From the NCBI GenBank assembly GCA_963555705.1, contig OY743169.1, forward strand, positions 9,858,014-9,922,013: 64,000 nucleotides of DNA, given 5' to 3'. Under the pieces are notes generated by a model. The model saw only the letters and a program-made list of their open reading frames with translations. It was not told the origin of the DNA and searched no databases. Shown piece by piece: positions 1 through 11,027 of the stretch; position 1 is the stretch's first letter, and each line of letters begins with the position of its first letter. A program made the position numbers and the translations under genes. This DNA comes from Ligustrum vulgare. Its lineage: Eukaryota > Streptophyta > Magnoliopsida > Lamiales > Oleaceae.

Positions 1-1391
1 TAAAATCTCAGATTTTATCTCTACATTAATAGCATTAAATGAAAAAGATATTTTGTGACAATTTATTCCTGTATATAAAGGCCTTTAGCATGACCATAAG
101 GAACACCCGTGGTATCTCAAAAACACTACAATTTGGTCATGTTCATGGCATCTCATCTCATCAATATCTTCTTGTTGTGATGGCATTTTGTTGATCCATT
201 TGTAGGAAGTTTTAACGTTCTAGGCATGAACTAAACAAAAAAATGTGTAGATACTACGATTTTAGTTTTTTTTCGAACCACTTGAATCTCTCAAATGAAT
301 TGACAATTGGGGTTTTTAAGTTCGATCTTACCTGAATCACCCCCATCCTTTTTCCTATAGGGTTGTGAGATTCATCGGTTCCATTTTTATATTATTGTTT
401 GTCAAACTCTGGTCAATTATTGAACGTGTTAGTAGCTATTATAGGCGAATCAATCAAAGTCAGTGCAACTATTTATTAAACTAACTCAGCTTATAAAAAA
501 TAAAAACTGGTAGGGAGTAGCAATTTATTTATTAAAAATTTCAGATGAAAAAAATTAAGGAAATTATGTAAATTCATTTTCCTTAGTAAATCACTAAATT
601 GTATTTAAATGAAAAAAAGGTGTAGTTCACACCTGCTCTAGGCCATTAATTAAGGAGGTAAATCGCAGGTTATACCTCTCAGAGCCAGGGTGGAGGTATG
701 GTAAGTCATAACTCCCACTTGACACATGACACAAATCCATTATTTTAGTATTTAAATGAGTTTATACAAAAGAAAGTCAAAGCCTGTCACATTTTATTTC
801 TTCTTTTAGTCCTTGTAGAATTTGATTGTGCAACTTCTTGCCTATTAGAATCTCAAATTACTTTGACTTTCTCAAATTCTCAACCAACTAATTGCTAAAT
901 CATGTTAAAGAGATGCTACATAGTTATGAATCCACATGCCAAGTTAAAAAAATACCACAAATAAACATTAATTTGCATCTTAACAATATCTTTTGTTGAG
1001 CATTTTGTTGATGATAGTGCCATGAACAACAAGTCATTCGTAGGAAGTTTTAAGGTGAGAAATATGAACGAATTGCTAAAATGTTCCAATCTAATCATTC
1101 GTGACATCCTTTCACTCTATAGTTAATCACGTTTTCTTATTTTCATTGTCTCCTCAAATCCTTCACATGGATTGAAAGTTTGTATTAGTTTCAAACACCA
1201 ATTTCATTTAGTTTTCATGTGCATTAAGTGATTATATGTCGTGAATTCCACCACTTTGTAGGAGTTTTTACTTTTTAGTGTGTGCATTGAACATTATCGA
1301 ACTTGACATAGTTATATTGACATAAAATATCTTTTGCGGTTAATAGGTTGTTGCTCTTGAAATTGATCTATAAAAAAGCACAAGTCTAAGT
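1..1391. other. AT-rich intergenic DNA, no gene
   Basis: No convincing coding frame or RNA gene is visible. Two stretches (about 150-235 and 985-1075) share the words 'cattttgttgat' and 'gtaggaagtttta', so they may be an old local duplication. The short reverse-strand frame at 916-1107 has no recognisable domain and is not called. Confidence 0.6.
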
Positions 1392-1405
1392 TGAACTAAG
1401 ATTTT

Positions 1406-1519
1406 GAAACCAAGGGCAACATCACAGTGGTTAAGGGTGCCCCTTACTAGGCTGAAGACCCGAGTTCGAGTCCCCACTATTCTCTCTCCTATGTTCCCCT
1501 ATTTGTAATAAAAAATTTC
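1406..1519 (+). mobile_element. Short tRNA-derived SINE with target-site duplication
   Basis: A 114-bp unit carries a box-A-like word (cacagtggttaag, about 1423-1435) and a box-B word (gagttcgagtcccc, about 1462-1475), the two internal RNA polymerase III promoter elements of tRNA-derived SINEs. It ends in a short A-rich tail. It is flanked by 14-bp direct repeats at 1392-1405 and 1520-1533 (tgaactaagatttt against tgaactaatatttt, one mismatch), which is what target-primed insertion leaves. It has no coding capacity. The family is not identified. Confidence 0.7.
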
Positions 1520-1558
1520 TGAACTAATATTTTTAGTGATGACCCACCAACACTCAAA

Positions 1559-1583
1559 TATATATATATATATATATATATAT
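1559..1583. repeat. (TA)n microsatellite
   Basis: A pure TA dinucleotide run lies just left of a Helitron-like terminus. Confidence 0.9.
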
Positions 1584-1599
1584 CAACATGAATATATAA

Positions 1600-2739
1600 C
1601 TAGTATTTAACACGTGCGGTGCACGTGATATTATAAGGATATTTTGATATTTCATATTCAAGTACATATGCTTTTGAAATTGAATGAAACGTCCAAATTT
1701 CCTTGCACGTTTAAAAAAGGTGAAAAATATTCAATTAAACAATCTTAATACCATACTCAAATTCCTTAAACAATATTCAAATTTCTATTAAGTATCTAAT
1801 ACCCTTTTCAGTAATACTTTCATCTTTTTTCTTCTCACTATTGTTGACTTGTTCTATTTTTTAATCTCCTGGAGTATATTCTTAGGCAACATTATCTGAA
1901 GAAACTGAAGTTGAGAAGAATTGTTTCTTTTATGTGTGTATATAGTGCATGATCAACTTATTGTTACGGTAGAAAAGGAATTATAAACATTATTTGACAA
2001 TTTTATAAAAAAATTAGAATTAAGATGGAAGCAACCAATTAGAATTCGACACACAAAGAATGATGATCATGCATGTAAAATTAGAACTCAAAACAACATT
2101 TCATCCTAAATTGAAATTCAGAATTCAGCATAAAAGTTACTACAATAAAGATTAAACTTGATTGGAAAATAAGACTTAAAAGAATTTTTCAAACAATTTG
2201 ATAATTTAGAAAAACGAGTTTGCACGTACCCATGACTTAAAAAAATGGCTTTCAGAACAAAAAAGTAATTTTCATATCACTATTTTTTTTGGTTTTGTGA
2301 GAATAAAATCAAAGTTAAATTAATATTTGATAAAGAAACCTAAAATTAAAATATGAAAGACGGATTATGAAATATTTAATGTAAAAGGTGAAAAATTATC
2401 AAACGTTTTGTTAAAAAAAAAAAAAAAATGTTATATGTACATGTAAAAGAATTAATATAAGGAGTAAACATTTTTTCTTTTCACTCATATTAGTTGAAGA
2501 ATGTAATAGGAACTATAAAGTATTTGAAAATTATTGATTTTACTTAAAAGATTTTTAGTGGGAAAGTAAAGAGTTTAGATTGTAAAAGTATGGAAACAAA
2601 ATAAAATAAAATAGAATACTAAAAAAATAATTGTACATAAATTTAATTAATGGTAAATATGAAATTATTAAAAAGTTGTGAGTGTGATATAGTCCAAAAA
2701 TATATCTCCTTTTAAGGGTCTTTTAGAAGTAGTATATGA
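1600..2739 (-). mobile_element. Non-autonomous Helitron-like element
   Basis: On the reverse strand the element would begin with TC (2738-2739) and end with CTAG (1600-1603 read in reverse). A strong hairpin, cacgtgc-ggt-gcacgtg at about 1610-1626, lies a few bases inside the CTAG end. The flanking bases are A on the left and T on the right, the usual A|T insertion site of Helitrons. Length is about 1.14 kb. There is no Rep/helicase reading frame, so mobility would depend on a helper. The 5' end is less certain than the hairpin end. Confidence 0.55.
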
Positions 2740-2744
2740 TCGAT

Positions 2745-3355
2745 ATATTTTCTGGTAATTCCATTATTAGATTATTACTTTTCACCTTATACTTGAGGCC
2801 CAATGTCATGCTTTGGGTCGACATTCCGTGTCGCCTAATATCACACTTTGGATCGACCTTCTCTATAGTCCGAGGTCACCATTTGTGCCAATCTGTTCAT
2901 AGAAGTGTCGTAGTCTTGTTATGGGCCAACCCTAACCCTAACCCTAAAACACGTTAGTGGGCTACGTCTTGAACCTTACACTAGAAAACAAGATAATTAC
3001 CTAAAAGAGAATTCGATTCACTTAAGGAATTTTCCTCTATAAGGTAACTTTTTTTAAAAAGGATTTCTTTCCCTACTAGAATAGGGAGAGACTTATTCTG
3101 ATTCTTATAAATGAGTCTTCTTCGTTCATAAAGAATGTTAGACACGCATACATTCATATTTTCATAAGTTCTTGAACATTCATTATATTATTCTCCCATT
3201 CTTTATAAAACTAATTTTACACTAAAGGGACGAAGAGAGCATCACTCATTGCTTTTTTTACAGGTTTTTTGGAGGAGTAGATCATCCTCTTCAAAAAAAT
3301 ATTAGTTTTTACTTTTTAGTCTTGTCACGACAAGGTCAGAAAAATTGTAGAAATA
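2745..3355 (+). mobile_element. Degenerate LTR remnant (same family as 18395-19050)
   Basis: The stretch has an LTR-like layout: GC-richer upstream part, a TATA-like box (ttataaatgagtc near 3108), then a leader. Its 3' part (about 3215-3345) matches the reverse complement of 18390-18560, sharing words such as 'agatcatc' and 'gacaaggtcagaaaaatt'. No gag or pol reading frame remains. The family is inferred to be an LTR retrotransposon, probably Gypsy-type, from layout only. Confidence 0.5.
2928..2949 (+). repeat. Interstitial telomere-like repeat
   Basis: Three consecutive copies of the CCCTAA/CCCTAAA motif (accctaaccctaaccctaaa) sit inside the LTR remnant. The plant telomere unit is CCCTAAA on this strand; only the last copy has the full seven-base form. 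Confidence 0.8.
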
Positions 3356-3432
3356 GTATAGATGAAAGAGTGTTTTGTATTCAATTCTTCAAAATGAACA
3401 TTGCCTTTTCTTGACATTCATTTATATCTATA

Positions 3433-4100
3433 TCTACATTATATGAGAAGTAAGGATGAAGGAGGAACTTTTGAATGTTTATTTTACCATAACATATTTA
3501 GCTATATACTCAATATACACTTATCCCTAATTTAATAATATTAAATAATTCATTACATTATTATCTAACAATTTAAAATGTTGTAATATTATTTATAAAT
3601 TTATACTATTACACCTTTTTCATTTACTTATTATTATGCATCTATTTGGTAAAAAAATTAAAAATAAAGTGATATTTTCGAGATAAAATATGTGATTTGA
3701 AAGAATGGAGTGGTTAAAATTAGTTTGGAAAAATGTGTTGTTTGTAAACAAGTTTACCCAAACGTCCAACGTAGGCTGAATTATTTTTATTATCTAAAAA
3801 TTTAAATATTGTAATATAATTCATATTATTATTCATTTTCATTTATTTAGTATTAAGAAAAGAAGAAAAATTATTTTACCATTTAATAAATATTATTATG
3901 ACTACAATATATTAATATAATATTTAAAATATTACGTCCAAACTCATGGAAATTGAAATGTCTACTCAAATCTCATGGTTTACACTGTATATATTATAAA
4001 TGTAATAAACACGCGAACTTCAATCCAAGATGTTACAATAATACAATTTCATTAATCCGTAACTTTTATTTTCATATAGAAAACTAGTTATGTCGTAACT
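3433..4100 (+). mobile_element. Helitron-like 5' end, partial (same family as 50529-52184)
   Basis: The sequence starting TCTACATTATATGAGAAG, followed by 'aacttttgaat' and 'ttattttacc', matches the reverse complement of the right end of the Helitron-like element at 50529-52184. The next 150 bases also share 'aataattcattacatta'. I cannot place a 3' hairpin/CTRR end, so the right boundary is a guess. A MITE-like AT-rich segment (about 3640-3775) interrupts it. Confidence 0.35.
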
Positions 4101-4681
4101 TAGCACAAACAAATCTAGAACAAGTATTGACCCACGTTAGTGACAAGCATTTCTCAGACAATGTCCCCATTAGTAGAGGTGCGATGGAGGATGACGTTGA
4201 GTCGTGATCCGACAGTAGTGATTGCAGGGAAGTGGAAGGAGTAGGTGGACGTCGAAACAAGGGACGCTAAGCTATGAACGATTTTGCTATCAGAATACAA
4301 AGGGACGCCAGAACACTCAACTCTCAAGAATGTCGCTCTCTCCCCTACTCCCACTTCACGCCATAATGAATTTGACTCATCCCTAGACCCTAGTGTTAGA
4401 TTTGTTTTAGGGAAATTGGTAAAATATTGTATCTCCAAGGGTATTCTAGTAATTTTACCATCGTTTGTACACTAGGTAGTAAATTGTGTTTGTACAAGTA
4501 ACATTATTGTTTATGTTCACACAACACTTTTTTATATCTATACCACAGTTTAATTGCAATACAGATCTTTAATAATTGTATACTTTTGCTTTTATATCCT
4601 CAAATTTCTTTTAATCGCATTATTGTTCATAACATTCAATTAATTAACATATTTTGTTTCTAATCACGATTTATATTCAAA
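4100..4681. other. Intergenic DNA, no gene
   Basis: Two overlapping antiparallel frames (4154-4438 and 4284-4475) occur here. They resemble no known family, lie on opposite strands of the same bases, and have no splice or promoter context. Not called as genes. Confidence 0.5.
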
Positions 4682-6748
4682 CTATCACACCCATGCGTTG
4701 CACGAGTGAAAAATATGAAATAATTTTACTGTAAATATAATTTCAAAATAGAAAAAAATTGAACATACAATTTGCTTTGATTAATGATAAAAATTGTCGA
4801 CAAATGCCCAAAGTGAAAATGAATTCTAATTCTCATAAATTTTAAAAAACATCTTTAAATACTAAATTATTTGTACAATATGTGGTTGTCCACACTTGTA
4901 TGATGCAGAGAAGTTGTTATATACAAAACATATTTAAACAGTTGTTCAGACTTAAATTACATAATGCAATTTTTGAAACCTATGTTGCATAGAATAAATA
5001 ACAATTTTATCAAAATATTATTTACTGCAGTTTATGGTTGTTCACACCTTTGTGATGCGTGGAAGTTATTATAGACAAAATATCTTTTAAACTATTACTC
5101 AAATTTAAATTAAATAATGCAATTTTTTAAACTTATGTTGCGTAGAATAAATAAATAAATAAATGTCCAAATATTTTTCTATTATCATGAATAGAAATAA
5201 TAACCCTCAAAATATTATGATTTACATAAAATAAAGTAATTGCAACAAATTAAACAATATTGACGATGCACGAAAGTTAAAATCAAATCAAAATTTGGGA
5301 TGCCTGAAAGTAAAATTCAACCCAATAGACCCTACCCTTCGCATAATTTTTTTTTAATTTTTAAATGCTATGTTTTTAATATAATGTAATTAAATGTATA
5401 TTTAATTTTATATATATATATATATAAAGAGTTTTTTATTTTTTTTTTGTCTATGCCTAATGATTTTTTTTTTTACCCCTATTTGATATTTTTATAAGAA
5501 TTTATTTGAAATAAATAGTGATTTTTAGGAGAATGTGCGGTTAAAAAGTAGTCAATCTTTTTTGATTTTATTTTTAATATTATTTTATTGATAAATGTGT
5601 GGTTAAAAAGGTAAAAGAAAAAAATGTGTTCAAAATTTAAAGGGCCAAAAAGGGGGCTATAGCAATTGTACAACAAACATATCAACTGGATTTTTGGATT
5701 TAACGTTCAATTAAAAAAATCTTTTTCAAATTTTTTTTGAACAAAATTAGGCTCATACAAGTATATGTGGAAAACTCAATTTACATATTCTCCTTATGAC
5801 CGACGTTTTTCTTTTTATATATTTTTTTTCCATCATAATCTACCCAAAAAGAGATGTACGATAAATGTTTTTGGTATATTTTGATTTTTAAGCATTAATT
5901 ATTATTTTTAAGTATTTTCCTAAAAAATAATCATTAGTTTTAATAAATTTTATTACATTAATTTGTTTTTGTTTCTTCATATTGTCAATTGTTTTATACA
6001 TAATATTACATTATTATTTTAATATTTTAATAAAAATTGTTAACAGATCAATTTTTTAATAAAAAATATATGAACTGATTGTTAAAATATGTAATATATA
6101 TTCTGCATATTATAGTTATTTAAGTTTATACTAAAAAAATAGACAATGAACGTAACCAGTAAATAAATAAAAATAATATCAAAATGATGAATGTATTAAT
6201 CGAAATCTTAAGTTGTAAAAATTAACACAACTTAGTTGAATTTACTTCGAAAATTCGTATAATTATTATTTGTTTTAATTTGATTATAAAAAGAACTCGA
6301 GCTAAAATTAATTATCTATGACTAAATTGACTTTAGTTAACAAATTATTTATAGTATTATAAGATTTAAATGATATAATTTATAATGAATAAGATGTCGA
6401 GTAAAAGTAAAAATAAACATGTTTACAGTTTCCTCTTACTTGTTAGTTTGTATTAAAATTCCCATTGAGATTTTCGATTTGACATCCATATCACATTTTT
6501 TTCAACTTCAAAATAATACAATAATTATAAAAAGTAATTTATACATTAAAAAAATAACATATTCATTTCATCAATAGCACAACATGGATGCCTATGTTAA
6601 TGCTGTGAATGACACATGTACCATAATCTAAAATATTTAATACACTATTTTTTTTTGACAAAAAATTTCAAATTTAGAAAGTTATTTTGACGGGAAACTA
6701 TGTGCGAATTTTGGTGACGACTATTCTACTTTAATATATAAGTATAGA
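4682..6748 (-). mobile_element. Non-autonomous Helitron-like element, copy A
   Basis: This about 2.07-kb AT-rich unit is homologous along its length to 23260-25026. On the reverse strand it starts TC (6747-6748, with TCTATACTTATATATTAAAG-like sequence) and ends at a decayed CTAG (ctat, 4682-4685) next to an imperfect hairpin (catgcgttgcacg). It is flanked by A at 4681 and T at 6749. No transposase frame is seen. Confidence 0.55.
5409..5427. repeat. (TA)n microsatellite
   Basis: Short TA run within Helitron copy A. Confidence 0.8.
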
Positions 6749-8104
6749 TATTCTGTTAATTTGTATCGAAAAGATGTGCAAATATTTTATTTAACTTTTA
6801 GTTATTTATTTTGATTATTTAAAATTATGATAGATAAATAAGTATTTTCGCCCTCGTGACAAATATTTTGAACGAAAATCATCTCTAAAGACAAGATGTG
6901 AAAATTAATAAAAAGTTAATGATAAAAAAATTATAAAAAAAACTCGATGGGATAAATGTGAAAATAAGGAAAATTTAGAATTCTTCATTTCATTGCAATT
7001 AAAACGTGGTGCGATTAACAAAAAATATGGTATCAATATATCTACCCTTATTGTTTTCATTTTGTTTTTCTAATGTGAAACGCACCCTTGACTTTCATTG
7101 GCCTATGGAGCCAGATCCACCGCCTTTGTACTGCCACCTGACGGGTGTGTTGTTTTGGAATTTAATTTGAAATGTTTTTTATCAAATCAAGGAATTAAAA
7201 TTATTTGTTGATTTATTTGTATTTTTTTATGTAAGATGAATGGTGAAAAATTGGAGAGAAAAAATGTGAATGATTAAAAAATGGTATAAAAAATTGTGTA
7301 ATTTAAATTTTTGTAATGATGACAAATTAAATTACAAAAGAACACATCCAAAAAATAAAAAGCATCTTTCAGCGCTTCACGGCGGCTGTAGTGGCACCCT
7401 TATTCACCTTCAGTAACCGCCCCCTGTCACCACATCTGCCACCTAATAATAATCTTTTACTTGTACCCTTCAATTTCATTTAAGGGCTCTCATGGTGGGG
7501 TCCGTCAGTGTACTGTTGGTGAGACACATTATTGTCCGCCTTGTGGTAAATCCAGTGGTTTTTTGTATTTCTTATTTATTTTTTTACCACCAATTTAATT
7601 TTCGAGAAATATTAAAAAAGTAAGGGTTAATAATAAGGAATTAAAAGGTCGAATGATTATCAAATTAAGATCGAATCGGTATTATAAAAAAATTAATAAA
7701 AATAATTGACTAGTACTCACTAGGAATTGGCGTTTCACGTTGACTCATTTAAGTTTTCCTTTTTTCTCTAAAACTTAAGTTAGTTCTCGATTTTTTAAGT
7801 TAAACAGTACTATACAATTTGATTGGAAGTACTCAGGTAGTTAAATAAGTAGATATTTTTTAATATAAACCAAGATAATTTAAATATGGAAACAATAATG
7901 CCTAAAACGATAAATATAAAGTTATTGAATGTGAAGTTAAGGACAAATTTTAATAAATAAATTAATGAAATTGTAATTATGTTAAATCATGAAAAGTTTG
8001 ACCAAAATAAATATAGCAATAATAATACAAACGATGCCACTATTCTGAGGCTTGGTCAGTGATTATAATCGTTGATTTTTGCGGATCTCGAGGTGAATAA
8101 TAAA
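6749..8104. other. Intergenic DNA, no gene
   Basis: AT-rich with two less AT-rich patches (about 7080-7150 and 7370-7560). Neither patch gives a frame I recognise. At 7240-7310 there is a copy of the MITE word 'ggagagaaaaaatgtgaatg...ttaaaaa', belonging to the family best seen at 8105-8350. Confidence 0.5.
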
Positions 8105-8350
8105 GTGTTCGGAGGCTACTTAATGATGAGAAGAAGATTTTTTGGTGTTTTTGAGGTAAAATGTAGTTAAAAATTGGAGAGAGAAAATGTGTATGGTTAA
8201 AAAGTGGTTTGAAAAATTATGTAGTTTAAAATACGATTTAATGAGGAAACCGAATAGTGCATTAAGAGTTAAAAATTGGAGAGAGAAAAGATAAGTGATT
8301 AAAAAGTTGTATTGAAAATTAGACCGATTATGAACCAAATTACCGAACAC
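8105..8350 (+). mobile_element. MITE with GTGTTCGG/CCGAACAC ends
   Basis: A 246-bp AT-rich unit begins gtgttcgg (8105-8112) and ends ccgaacac (8343-8350), a perfect 8-bp terminal inverted repeat. Inside are two copies of 'gttaaaaattggagagagaaaa', suggesting nested or duplicated copies. The left 150 bases match the reverse complement of 33450-33606 in order (shared words 'ttggtgttt', 'atgtagttaaaaatt', 'aatgagg'). The superfamily is not certain. Confidence 0.6.
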
Positions 8351-9985
8351 ATACATAGTTATCAAATGTGAAGTTATGGACAATTTTACATAAATAAATT
8401 ACTAAAATTAATAATTCTTTAGGATTCGATTTTTTGGAATTTACTGTAAAATTAATGTTTCTTTAACCAAAATTTACATTAAATTGTATTACTTCGTACT
8501 TTTACTAATTCGGTCATGTTCGAGACTAGTTGTCTAGTTAAAAAATTATGAGTTCGGTTGACACGGCTTTAATTTTTGCTTATTATAGAAAGACTTTTAT
8601 GTATTGTAGTTAACTTTCAAAATAGAAAAAGAAATTAAAAATTTATTCAGGATGCAATTTTTAATCCTAAAAACAATTTCGACTTTTAAAAATCCTTGTC
8701 AAGTAGGCCATAAATATGTTTAAAAATTTAAACTGATTAGTGAAATAAGAAAGCCAAATATATTATTGAAAAACATTAATGCACATTAATTTGTAATGAA
8801 ATAATATACAAAGTCAACCTATTTGTTTCATAATACTATAAAACTCAAGTCAACTATTCACGAACCTTCTAGATTTTGGTGGCACAACCCCTGCCTTTTG
8901 GCATCCCACCAATTGAAAATAATTGTGGGGGAAAAAAACCACTTTAGAATTTAAAAAATTAGTTTAAAAGTTTTAATATTTATTTATTATTATTTTTTTA
9001 TTTGAGGAAAAACTCAATTATAGAATTGGATTGTTGGCATGTTCCACCCCACCCAACCCCCACCCGCCCCTACGACACAGATATACAATGAAATGGGAAT
9101 ATGTGAATATAATTAATAATTTGTTTAGAAAAATTAAATTTTGTAAGAGAGCTAGTTGTTTCGTGTTAGAACATGACTTACAGGGACGAATGTAGGAAAT
9201 TGATCCAACACGAGGGGATCATTACAAGTGTAAAGGGAAAAATTGACATCAAAATTACGAAGTAAAAAAAATCGATGAATCTAGCACGGGCAGACGCATC
9301 AGCTCACCATGGTAGATTCGCCACTAGTGACTTACCTATATAATTCTTTTTTTTTTTTTCATTCATTTGCAACGTCCTTCGAGACCAGCAATTAGTCATC
9401 TTATTCGATTATACTACGTAGATAATTTCAACAAGTCGAATATAATATAATCTTTATGAAAGCTAATTGACTTGTTTTACAAGTGTACATGCTAAATGTA
9501 TACAAGTATCTAGTTGATGAATATATAGGGTCTAATCCAAATGAGCGGAGTGACAACAATCCTATAGCTAATTAGCAAAGGGCCTGACTTTTGGATAGGC
9601 TATAAATCATCATAATTCCGTACGGATCAATGGTTCAGTAGAGAATTTTTTGATACATAGGATCACTTTAGAGGTGCAATTGCAGAGTATACTCATATTT
9701 CTATTTTGATCAAACTCCATATAATAACTCTAATCTATTTTTAGTTAGTACTTTTGAAAACTAAGGAAAAACTGAAAGAGATTAGAAGAATATGTATAAC
9801 TCTGTAACATCTAAATTAATTGATCCCAAAAATTTAATGGTAAGTGTTTGTTTAATTGAAAATTTGAAAAATTGATGGAAAGAAAATAAATTTTCACGGA
9901 ATTGAATTACATAGAAATTATTTCCTTGAAAAATATCAATTGAAAGTGCTTGATTGGATTTATTTTTTAGGTGAAAAAAGTGAAA
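8351..9985. other. Intergenic DNA, no gene
   Basis: AT-rich sequence with no supported coding frame, RNA gene or clear repeat boundary. Confidence 0.5.
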
Positions 9986-9991
9986 ATTTCC

Positions 9992-11020
9992 TTTTTTTTT
10001 TTTTTAAAAAATTTGAGGGGAAAAAAGGTAATATTATTAATCAAACATCAACTTGATACATCAAACTCAACAAATTTAAGGATCGTAAAAGAACTTCTTC
10101 ACAGTAAAAGAAATTAGTCCTAGTTGACATAGCCAAAGCCGCAAGTTCATGGGCTACTTGGTTTTACCTGTCTGGATATGTGCCGGATGAGACAATTAAC
10201 CATACCATCCATGAGATTTCGACAGTCCACCATCAGGTTGAAGATTGGAGAATACTCTTGCGATTGAGATATAGCATGGACCGCTAGCAGTGAGTCAGTA
10301 GCAATAAAATGTTTGTTGAGGCCCATGTTTCTTGCAAATTTTAACCCTTCTTTGATAGCCAATAATTCATCAACAGGAGGAGAAAATTTTCCTGCAATGC
10401 ACTTCCCAAACGATCCCATTACCTCTCCTTTGTGATTGTGAATTATACCTCCAACTGAAACCATGCCATTCTCACATTTTACAGTTGCATCTGAGTTAAG
10501 AATGAGAGTATCAGTGGTGGGGGCTTCCAATATTTGACTCTGGTTGGGGAAACCTGTTCTTCCATGGAAAACGGCCCCGTGATATTAAAAGATTTTTTTT
10601 TTTTTTTTTTTTTTGTGCAGCACGGAACTCCTCCAGATATTGCTCAAGGGATTTTATTTGTTGTGGAATGGATTTTACTTCCTTTCCATGGATGATAGCT
10701 TTTCGATCTTCCCATATGCTCCAGGCTATTATACATACCATTTCAAACTCCTGGACCTTAGTTTTTTGCCGCATGAATATTACCAAATCCTGGAAATCAT
10801 CTCCTTTGAAACTTACATTGTGATGATAGAAGTGAGAAGATGCCCATTTATCACCTGCACGGTCACACTTCACCATAGCTTGGAAAGTAGTTTCATGATC
10901 TCTTGTACGAATTACACAACCACGTGAAACATGGATGTGGAGCCGAATTAAGTTTAGTGGGGATGACATTGTTGCAAGCCCTATGCATAAATATTTTCAC
11001 CTTATTGGGAATATTAAGGG
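9992..11020 (-). pseudogene. LINE (non-LTR retrotransposon) 3' fragment: zinc-binding RT tail and RNase H
   Basis: Reading the reverse strand from 11020, broken frames show the end of a reverse-transcriptase zinc-binding region (pattern PNKVKIF..RACNN..PTKL), then an RNase H-like domain of the plant LINE type. RNase H carboxylates are visible: D in 'LNSDATV', E in 'DELLAIKEG' and D in 'ATDSLLAVHAI'. The domain ends with a basic 'IRHISRQ' motif. Stops and frameshifts split it into pieces at 10511-10969 and 10147-10530. A 3' tail leads to a T-run on the plus strand (about 9992-10005), which is the poly(A) tail of a reverse-strand element. The 5' part (endonuclease, RT core) is missing, as expected of 5'-truncated LINEs. 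Confidence 0.75.
10591..10614. repeat. Poly(T) run inside the LINE fragment
   Basis: About 24 T residues interrupt the reverse-strand LINE frame between the zinc-binding and RNase H parts. On the coding strand this encodes a lysine run and is probably slippage expansion. Confidence 0.8.
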
Positions 11021-11027
11021 GCCGTTC

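Noticed and set aside
10147..10969. Functional RNase H gene
   Set aside because: The domain is broken by frameshifts, ends in a poly(A)-like tail and starts within a LINE RT zinc-binding region, so it is a 5'-truncated LINE.
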